Below are positions 8,121 through 13,460 of a stretch of 13,460 nt of DNA, piece after piece. The translations under genes were made by a program, and so were the position numbers. The notes below the pieces were generated by a model that ran no database searches, was not told where the DNA came from, and saw only the letters and a program-made list of their open reading frames with translations. The DNA comes from an uncultured archaeon (GTDB taxonomy: Archaea; Thermoproteota; Nitrososphaeria; Nitrososphaerales; CALBXV01): contig CALBXV010000459.1 of assembly GCA_937890045.1 (NCBI GenBank), positions 1 to 13,460 on the forward strand, read 5' to 3'. The first letter of the stretch is position 1. Each line of letters opens with the position of its first letter.

Positions 8121-8130
8121 TAATATTTTA
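8121..8130 (-). promoter_or_regulatory. possible TATA box of the M24 peptidase gene
   Basis: On the minus strand the A/T-only sequence TAAAATATTA lies 22-31 nt before the peptidase ATG. The spacing would suit a leaderless transcript. The surrounding spacer is A/T-rich, so confidence is low. Confidence 0.3.
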
Positions 8131-8178
8131 TTATAACGTTATTTTTTCGTAATTAACGCTAAATTTAAAATAAATGGA

Positions 8179-8190
8179 TTAAATATTTAT
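8179..8190 (+). promoter_or_regulatory. possible TATA box of the smc operon
   Basis: TTAAATATTTAT lies 41-52 nt before the smc ATG. This spacing implies a leader of roughly 15-25 nt that would include the Shine-Dalgarno-like element at 8219-8225. It is the only plausible promoter for the smc-scpA-scpB run, since the three genes overlap. Confidence 0.35.
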
Positions 8191-8218
8191 TTCAATATTG
8201 CGTTTAGTTAATATCACA

Positions 8219-8225
8219 GAGTGAT
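8219..8225 (+). promoter_or_regulatory. Shine-Dalgarno-like site before smc
   Basis: GAGTGAT ends 5 nt before the ATG at 8231 and is close to the archaeal consensus GAGGTGAT with one base missing. It supports the ATG at 8231 over the overlapping out-of-frame ATG at 8227. Most other genes in the window show no such element. Confidence 0.45.
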
Positions 8226-8230
8226 TATGA

Positions 8231-11200
8231 ATGACTTTAATAAAAAAAATAGATACTAAAGGATTTAAATCACTAGGAAATATAACAACTTCTCTTAGTT
8301 TGGATAAGGGTCTAATTGCTATAACTGGCCCAAATGGATCAGGTAAATCTAACATATTTGATGCTATAACTTTTTGTTTAGGAGAAAGTAATCCGAGTTT
8401 ATTACGTGTTAATAAATTAAATTCATTATTATATGATGGCGGAAACAAGGGTAAGAGATCTAATAGAACTAAAGTTTCAATTACATTAGATAATATTGAG
8501 AGAAAAATACCTGTAGATATAGATAATGTAACTATAAGTAGAGAATTAAAAGATACAGGAGAAAACACTTATTATTTAAATAATAAACGTATTCAGAAAA
8601 ATATTTTACAAGAAATGTTAAAAATATCTCTGATAGAACCAAGGAGTCTTCAAATAGTTCCACAAGGGAAGATGATGCAAGTATCAGAACTAAAGCCAGA
8701 AGATAAACGAAAATTAATTGAAGATTTGGTAGGAGTTTCACAATTTGACGAAAGAAAATCAGAATCTATGAAACAATTAAATGATGCAGATATTAAACTA
8801 CAAGTTGCAAGTGCTAGAATAGGTGAAATTAAAAATAGAGTATATGAATTAGAAGGTGAACGAAATGATCAAATTAGATTAGAGCAACTAGAGAAACAAA
8901 TAAGAGGATTACGTGCATCAGTAATTTCTAGAAATTTATTTGATTTAAAACAGGACATAAGTATAAACAACGAAAATAAAATTAGCTTAGAAGATAAGCT
9001 TAGTAATACAAAGAGTGGTCAGAAATCAATAATTAACAGCATTAATTCAAAAGAATTAGAGAAAGCTAAATTTATAGAAACGTTTGTTGATAAACATTCT
9101 AATAAACAATATGAAATACATAATGAAATAAATAAAGTAAATGGAGAAATAAATATATTAAATATTAAGATAAAAAGATCTAAAAAATTAGTAAAAAATT
9201 GGGAACAAGAAATCCCAAGATTAACTAAGTTAATATCTAAAAATGATGTTGAATTAAAGAATAAAATCAAACAAGTCAAATTATTGAAAAATATAATAAC
9301 AGATATTAAAAAAAGTCGTAAATCACTTAATAAAAATCTAATAACAATTAATAATAAAAGAAATAAATTAAGAAGAATATCATCTAGAAATAATGTTCAA
9401 TTTAAAAGATCTCAATCAAGAATTTTATCTTATAAGAATATTGAATATAATATAAAAAATAAAATTGATCAAATAAATAACAAAAAAACAAATATAAATG
9501 AAAAAATAAAAATTCTAGAAGATAAATCAAGATCTTTTTCAGATTATCTAAAGAAAATAAATGATAGTATTAAGAAAAGTAAAGATTTAAAAAATGATGC
9601 AAATGACTCAAATATACAAGTTACAAAAACGTTGGACTTATTAGTTGAACGTAAACAGAAATTAGGTAAAGAAATAAATTCCGCTATAGAAATTCTTAGT
9701 AAAGCAAATTCTGAAGTTACACGTTATGACGCTCAGAAAGAATTAGCAAATAAGCTTATGGATGATATTAACTATGATAAAATTGAAGAATTACAGAATA
9801 TTGGTGAAATAAAAGGAGTTATAGGTCGTTTAGATAAATTAATTCAATATAATCTAAGATATAAAAAAGCAGTTAATTCAGTGGGCAAAAGATGGTTAAA
9901 ATCAATTATTGTTGAGGATGTGAACTCAATGATGGAGATAATAAATAAGCTAGAAGTTATGAACATTAAAGATATAGTAATAATACCCTTAAGTGAAGTA
10001 CATAAAACTAAAAGTGTAAAAATAAAGAATAAAGAAATAATTGATACTTTATCTAACATAATTAATACAAATGCAGATATTCAGGGAGTAATTAATTTTA
10101 TATTTGGTGACAGTGTAGTAGTAAATTCTACTCAATCAGGATATTTGATTTCTTCACGTGGTATTAAAGCTGTTACATTATCAGGTGATATATTTGAACC
10201 GAAAATTAAAGCATATGAATCATTTTCAATAGAAAAAATGACTAATATAACTAGAATAATCCGTAACGCACCAACGTTTAATACAATAAATAATGCAGTC
10301 ACATCATTAAAAAAAATGGTAGATAAAAGAAATTCAGTGCTTTCAAAATTTGATTTGCAAGTTAAAGAACTTGAAAAAGAGAAATTTAAACGTAGTTTAA
10401 ACATAAAAAAACTAGATGAACAAGTAATTGAATCGGAGAAAATTGTAATACGATATAAAAAGTTTATATCAAATATATCAACACAGATTAAAGACCTAAA
10501 AAAAAGTGATGATAGACTAAACAATCAAACACACATATTAAATAATAAATTATCAGATAACAAATTAAAAATTAATAAATTAGATGATAAATCTATAAAT
10601 GAGACGGATGAGCAACTGAATTCTGAAATTAGTCAGATAGATCAACAATACTCAGAGATTAATAAGAAAGTTAATTTATTAAATAGAAAAGAACAAGAAA
10701 AAATTGGAGAATTAACTCAATTTAATGGTTATATAAAAAATAATATTAAACCTGCAATTACTAACAGTAAAAAACAAATAGTAAAAAATCAAAAATCTCT
10801 TAAATTAGAGAATCGCTCAATTATTAATAACTTAGAATCATATAAAAAAGTAAAAGAAAGATTAAAAATAATCAAGGCAGAAGAAAGAATATTATATAAA
10901 TCTCAACAGAAGTCTAAACCCATATTATTGAAATATGATAATAAATTAAAACGTAACAGAACAAGAGTTAATGAATTAAATAATAAAATTAATACTATAG
11001 ATAAAGAAATAATTAATATTCAAAAAGATATTGAAAATATGGAACTAAAGGAGAAACAATATTTGTCAGAGTTAACGTTTTATGGATATAATAATCCAAT
11101 AGAATTTTTTGATAATGTTGATGTGTTACTAAGGGAGTTAAATAATGAATATGAAGAATTAAAAAAAGGTGTTAATTTATTAGCTGATAAAAATTATGGT

Positions 11201-11773
11201 AGTGTATTTCAAAATTATAAGAATATTTCAACACGTAGAAACCAATTAGATGAAGAAAGAACATCAATAATTAGATTTATAGAGAACATAGATTCAGAAA
11301 AACGTAAAATATTTTTAGAAGCGTATAATAAAATTGACCGTGAACTGAGAAAATTATTTAATGAGATAACACAAGGGTCAGCGTGGTTAGAAATTGAAAA
11401 TCCTCAGGATATTTTTTCAAGCGGAATATTTCTAATGACGCAATTTCCGAATAAAAATGCTAGAGAGTCACTATCTGTTAGTGGAGGAGAAAAAACGGTT
11501 TGTGGATTATCATTAATTCTTGCAATTCAAGCTGTTTATCCATCACCATTTTACTTATTTGATGAAATTGATGCACATTTAGATCCTATAAATGCAGGTA
11601 AATTAGCAGAGATTCTCAAAGAAAAAGCAAGAGAATCACAGATAATAATAGTTTCATTAAAAGATTTAGTGATTTCCAAAGCTTCATTAATTTATGGAGT
11701 ATATAATCAAAATGGAGTGTCAAAGACTATAAAATATCAACCGGGAATGGAGATTAAAGTAAGAAATGTCTGA
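8231..11773 (+). CDS. smc: chromosome segregation/condensation ATPase SMC
   Basis: This 1180-residue SMC protein dimerises at its hinge and, with ScpA and ScpB, forms the ring that folds and segregates the chromosome. The N-terminal head carries Walker A GPNGSGKS (33-40, K39) and an R-loop-like LLRVNKL. The Q-loop region follows (VPQGKMM, then KRKLIEDLVGVSQFDERK). Two long Lys/Asn/Ile-rich coiled coils, about 170-510 and 690-1030, flank a hinge at about 520-680. The hinge starts with GEIKGVIGRL (525-534) and includes SGDIFEP (651-657). The C-terminal head has the ABC signature LSVSGGEK (1081-1088), Walker B YLFDEID (1108-1114, catalytic E1112) and the D-loop AHLD (1115-1118). The hinge lacks the glycine-rich tail usual in SMCs. 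The gene is intact, with length normal for SMC, and its end overlaps scpA by 8 nt. Confidence 0.97.
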   Translation: MTLIKKIDTKGFKSLGNITTSLSLDKGLIAITGPNGSGKSNIFDAITFCLGESNPSLLRVNKLNSLLYDGGNKGKRSNRTKVSITLDNIERKIPVDIDNVTISRELKDTGENTYYLNNKRIQKNILQEMLKISLIEPRSLQIVPQGKMMQVSELKPEDKRKLIEDLVGVSQFDERKSESMKQLNDADIKLQVASARIGEIKNRVYELEGERNDQIRLEQLEKQIRGLRASVISRNLFDLKQDISINNENKISLEDKLSNTKSGQKSIINSINSKELEKAKFIETFVDKHSNKQYEIHNEINKVNGEINILNIKIKRSKKLVKNWEQEIPRLTKLISKNDVELKNKIKQVKLLKNIITDIKKSRKSLNKNLITINNKRNKLRRISSRNNVQFKRSQSRILSYKNIEYNIKNKIDQINNKKTNINEKIKILEDKSRSFSDYLKKINDSIKKSKDLKNDANDSNIQVTKTLDLLVERKQKLGKEINSAIEILSKANSEVTRYDAQKELANKLMDDINYDKIEELQNIGEIKGVIGRLDKLIQYNLRYKKAVNSVGKRWLKSIIVEDVNSMMEIINKLEVMNIKDIVIIPLSEVHKTKSVKIKNKEIIDTLSNIINTNADIQGVINFIFGDSVVVNSTQSGYLISSRGIKAVTLSGDIFEPKIKAYESFSIEKMTNITRIIRNAPTFNTINNAVTSLKKMVDKRNSVLSKFDLQVKELEKEKFKRSLNIKKLDEQVIESEKIVIRYKKFISNISTQIKDLKKSDDRLNNQTHILNNKLSDNKLKINKLDDKSINETDEQLNSEISQIDQQYSEINKKVNLLNRKEQEKIGELTQFNGYIKNNIKPAITNSKKQIVKNQKSLKLENRSIINNLESYKKVKERLKIIKAEERILYKSQQKSKPILLKYDNKLKRNRTRVNELNNKINTIDKEIINIQKDIENMELKEKQYLSELTFYGYNNPIEFFDNVDVLLRELNNEYEELKKGVNLLADKNYGSVFQNYKNISTRRNQLDEERTSIIRFIENIDSEKRKIFLEAYNKIDRELRKLFNEITQGSAWLEIENPQDIFSSGIFLMTQFPNKNARESLSVSGGEKTVCGLSLILAIQAVYPSPFYLFDEIDAHLDPINAGKLAEILKEKARESQIIIVSLKDLVISKASLIYGVYNQNGVSKTIKYQPGMEIKVRNV

Positions 11774-12416
11774 TATTTACAAATCTGTTTCAAAATCTCC
11801 ATTAAATATTCTAATTAATCCAACAAATATCAAATCTAAAAATACTTGGGAAATTAATTTAACTTATCTTCTTGAACTACTAGAAAAGATCTTAAAAGAT
11901 TCTAAATTCTTAGATTTAAGAATATGTGGTTCAGCCGCAGTTACTTCTTCATTAATATACAGATTAAAGGTTGAAAATTTATTTATGAAAGAAAAAGAAT
12001 TACCAAAAAAACAAATAAATTATTCAGGACCTCTTGAAATTCCTACAATATTAAATTTACCATTCAGATTTGAATTACATTCAGTATCAACAGATGATTT
12101 AGTAACAGCTCTTCAATCTATTTTAGATAATGTTTCAGATAAGACTGAAGAAAATAACGTTAATATTGAATCACCAATACCAGATATTGAAATAGATAAA
12201 GCATATACAGAAATTAATAATCTAATTTCAGAATTTAGAGAAGATTTATTAAGAGAATTAAATAAATCAGAACATCTGAATTTTAACTCATATGTTTATA
12301 AGCAAAGTTATTCAGAAAAAATTAGATCATTTATACTTTTATTATTCATAGCAATGGAAAATTTAATAATAATTAATCAGAAAGATGATGAAATAATAAT
12401 TGAAAAACAAAAATAA
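11766..12416 (+). CDS. scpA: segregation and condensation protein A (kleisin)
   Basis: This 216-residue kleisin subunit should bridge the two SMC heads and bind ScpB. The N-terminal helical domain is recognisable from PLNILINPTN and the helix LTYLLELLEKILKD (32-45). The most conserved part follows, DLRICGSAAVTSSLIYRLK (50-68), equivalent to the family's D-x-x-x-A-x-x-L-x-x-A-x-x-L-x-x-K-S pattern. A poorly conserved acidic linker covers about 115-165. The C-terminal winged helix is at about 170-216, with EKIRSFILLLFIAMENL (192-208) as its key helix. The first 30 residues diverge from the usual start and the protein is somewhat shorter than bacterial ScpA. Start ATG 11766 overlaps smc by 8 nt and the gene overlaps scpB by 17 nt, implying translational coupling and assembly in fixed proportions. 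The call rests on motif plus operon position. Confidence 0.88.
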   Translation: MSDIYKSVSKSPLNILINPTNIKSKNTWEINLTYLLELLEKILKDSKFLDLRICGSAAVTSSLIYRLKVENLFMKEKELPKKQINYSGPLEIPTILNLPFRFELHSVSTDDLVTALQSILDNVSDKTEENNVNIESPIPDIEIDKAYTEINNLISEFREDLLRELNKSEHLNFNSYVYKQSYSEKIRSFILLLFIAMENLIIINQKDDEIIIEKQK

Positions 12417-12936
12417 TGATGAAATATTAAAATCGCGGATTGAAGCTGCCTTATACGCGTCAGGTCGTCCTTTAAGACCAAATGAATTAGCAAAAGCTGC
12501 AGGTATAAAATCCAATTCAAAGGCTATAAGACTTACAAAATTAGTGGAAGAAGATATAAATAAGCATCTGCGTGCTGTTCAAGTAGCAAGACTAATAGGT
12601 GATAAATTTGTTATGCAGTTAAAACCTAAATATGGAAATATTGCAAAAAAATTTACTTTAAAACCATTATTACCATCATCCATATTAAAAACACTATCTT
12701 ATATTGTTTATTTTCAACCTATTAATTCAAGTGATATTGCAAATCAACGTGGATCACAATCATATAAACACTTGAAGATTCTGCAACAAATGGGATTCAT
12801 TAGTTCAGAAACTTCAGGTAGAAATAAATTATATAAAACTACAAATTTATTTTCTGATACATTTGGATTAAGTGAAGAATTAAAAACAATGAAACAACAA
12901 TTAACACGAGATAAAAATATTAAATCAAATTTTTAG
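12400..12936 (+). CDS. scpB: segregation and condensation protein B
   Basis: This 178-residue kleisin-binding protein is made of two winged-helix domains, at about 8-85 and 93-157. The first begins SRIEAALYASGRPL (12-25), the standard ScpB opening, then NELAKAAGI. The second contains QRGSQSYKHLKIL (116-128), then GRNKLYKTT and FSDTFGL (151-157), matching the conserved C-terminal ScpB motif. It should dimerise and dock on ScpA in the SMC complex. The start must be TTG at 12400: the first ATGs (12416 and 12419) are in other frames and no in-frame ATG precedes the conserved region. This makes a 17-nt overlap with scpA. The last 20 residues are a basic tail without known function. The gene ends 124 nt before rps8e. 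Confidence 0.9.
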   Translation: MKNKNNDEILKSRIEAALYASGRPLRPNELAKAAGIKSNSKAIRLTKLVEEDINKHLRAVQVARLIGDKFVMQLKPKYGNIAKKFTLKPLLPSSILKTLSYIVYFQPINSSDIANQRGSQSYKHLKILQQMGFISSETSGRNKLYKTTNLFSDTFGLSEELKTMKQQLTRDKNIKSNF

Positions 12937-13027
12937 TAATATAATTTTGAAAATTCAACAATAAATTTTAATTTTAATTAGATAATTTCTATAATAAAAT
13001 CAGATTCAACAACGATATTTAATATAA

Positions 13028-13039
13028 GTTTAAATTTTA
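13028..13039 (+). promoter_or_regulatory. possible TATA box of rps8e
   Basis: GTTTAAATTTTA lies 22-33 nt before the S8e ATG, consistent with a leaderless ribosomal-protein transcript separate from the smc operon. The rest of the 12937-13060 spacer is A/T-rich with a short direct repeat (ATTCAACAA at 12953-12961 and 13004-13012) and no other clear element. Confidence 0.35.
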
Positions 13040-13060
13040 TTATTTAATTTATTATGGTTA

Positions 13061-13444
13061 ATGTTAAAATCAGTTGAGAATCTTCGAAAAAGAAAAAAAA
13101 CAGGAGGTAGAAGACCGCAAAGTCGAGGACGGCAAATTATGCAAATAGATAGATATGCAGCAGAATCACAAATTGGTAAAGAACAAAAACGTATAAAACA
13201 AATTAGAGGTACTGGTATTAAAATTTCAAATATTAAAGCAGAATATGCAAATGTATCTGATAAAACAACAAAAAAAATTATTAAAAGTAAAATTATCAAA
13301 ACCGTTAAGAATAAGGCAAATAGAGATTATGAAAGAAGAGGAATATTAACTAAAGGATCAACTATTGAAACCGAACATGGAATAGCAACAATTACTTCAC
13401 GTCCAGGGCAAGATGGTGTAATTAATTGTATTCTAATAAAATGA
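13061..13444 (+). CDS. rps8e: small ribosomal subunit protein eS8 (S8e)
   Basis: This 127-residue archaeal/eukaryotic ribosomal protein of the 30S subunit has no bacterial counterpart and is the clearest sign that the window is archaeal. The basic N-terminus SVENLRKRKKTGGRRPQSRG (4-23) holds the family signature TGGRR. IRGTGIKI, EYANV (61-65), KNKANRDYERRGILTKG (83-99), TIETEHG (101-107) and TSRPGQDGVINCILI (112-126) follow in the normal S8e order. It is full length for archaea. It starts at ATG 13061; the ATG at 13054 is out of frame. It is followed after 4 nt by a new start codon, suggesting co-transcription with the next gene. Confidence 0.95.
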   Translation: MLKSVENLRKRKKTGGRRPQSRGRQIMQIDRYAAESQIGKEQKRIKQIRGTGIKISNIKAEYANVSDKTTKKIIKSKIIKTVKNKANRDYERRGILTKGSTIETEHGIATITSRPGQDGVINCILIK

Positions 13445-13448
13445 ATGC

Positions 13449-13460
13449 ATGAAAGATTAT
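13449..13460 (+). CDS. 5' end of next gene, possibly SRP19 (truncated by the window)
   Basis: An ATG 4 nt after the rps8e stop opens a frame reading M-K-D-Y to the window edge. In several archaea the gene for SRP19, the signal recognition particle subunit that binds 7S RNA, lies next to rps8e. An M-K-D-Y-like start is compatible with it. Four codons cannot prove this. A different ATG at 13445 opens another frame (M-H-E-R-L) and is the alternative. Confidence 0.35.

Noticed and set aside
8179..8568. A 129-codon minus-strand open frame over the smc start
   Set aside because: It is opposite the conserved Walker A region of SMC and crosses the probable smc promoter. No family resemblance is visible.
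10132..10524. A 130-codon antisense open frame within smc
   Set aside because: It overlaps the SMC hinge and coiled coil. Its Phe/Leu/Ser-rich composition is what A/T-rich Lys/Asn/Ile coding gives when reversed.
12953..13012. Direct repeat ATTCAACAA twice in the scpB-rps8e spacer, 51 nt apart
   Set aside because: Nine bases repeated twice in an A/T-rich spacer is too little to call an operator or repeat element. There is no third copy or symmetry.
13030..13299. An 89-codon hydrophobic minus-strand open frame opposite rps8e
   Set aside because: The S8e reading is unmistakable, and the apparent membrane protein is the shadow of Lys-rich codons.
1..13460. CRISPR arrays, insertion sequences, integration at the tRNA-Cys gene
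   Set aside because: No regularly spaced repeats, transposase or integrase genes, terminal inverted repeats, or partial duplicate of the tRNA 3' end were seen. The flanks of the tRNA are ordinary spacers.

Overview
The window is AT-rich (by eye well below one third G+C) and is almost fully coding. It reads as archaeal chromosome. Support comes from an S8e ribosomal protein (absent from bacteria), start sites with weak or no Shine-Dalgarno but A/T-rich TATA-like boxes about 22-40 nt upstream, a tRNA without encoded CCA, and an SMC-ScpA-ScpB operon next to S8e. The combination of very low G+C, F420-type enzymes, a membrane pyrophosphatase and smc-scpA-scpB followed by rps8e and a likely SRP19 start fits a Nitrososphaeria (Thaumarchaeota)-like lineage. 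That placement is an inference without database searching. No ammonia-oxidation gene is present to say which kind.

Region 1 (1-2791, plus) holds an AMP-forming acyl-CoA ligase with a TTG start, then a putative F420-dependent LLM-class oxidoreductase 31 nt downstream. They are probably co-transcribed and may form a small acyl/redox module. Region 2 (2807-5603, minus) holds, in transcription order, a membrane pyrophosphatase (predicted K+-independent proton pump), a tRNA-Cys(GCA), and an orphan CoxG-like SRPBCC protein whose gene converges on the LLM gene.

Region 3 (5604-8099) starts from a divergent promoter region and holds thioredoxin and thioredoxin reductase as a pair (plus). A convergent M24 Xaa-Pro dipeptidase-like gene follows (minus). 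Region 4 (8231-12936, plus) is the condensin operon smc-scpA-scpB. Its genes overlap by 8 and 17 nt, and scpB must start at TTG. Region 5 (13061-13460, plus) holds ribosomal protein S8e and, 4 nt after it, the first four codons of a gene that may be SRP19, cut by the window edge.

Functionally this is mostly core housekeeping: chromosome organisation, translation and protein targeting, thiol redox, and pyrophosphate-driven ion pumping. Pyrophosphate made by the acyl-CoA ligase and by tRNA charging is a substrate for the pump. No mobile element, CRISPR array, defence system or clearly new system was found. The least ordinary points are the acyl-CoA ligase/LLM/CoxG neighbourhood and an SMC hinge without the usual glycine motif. 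No gene-free stretch exceeds 300 bases.
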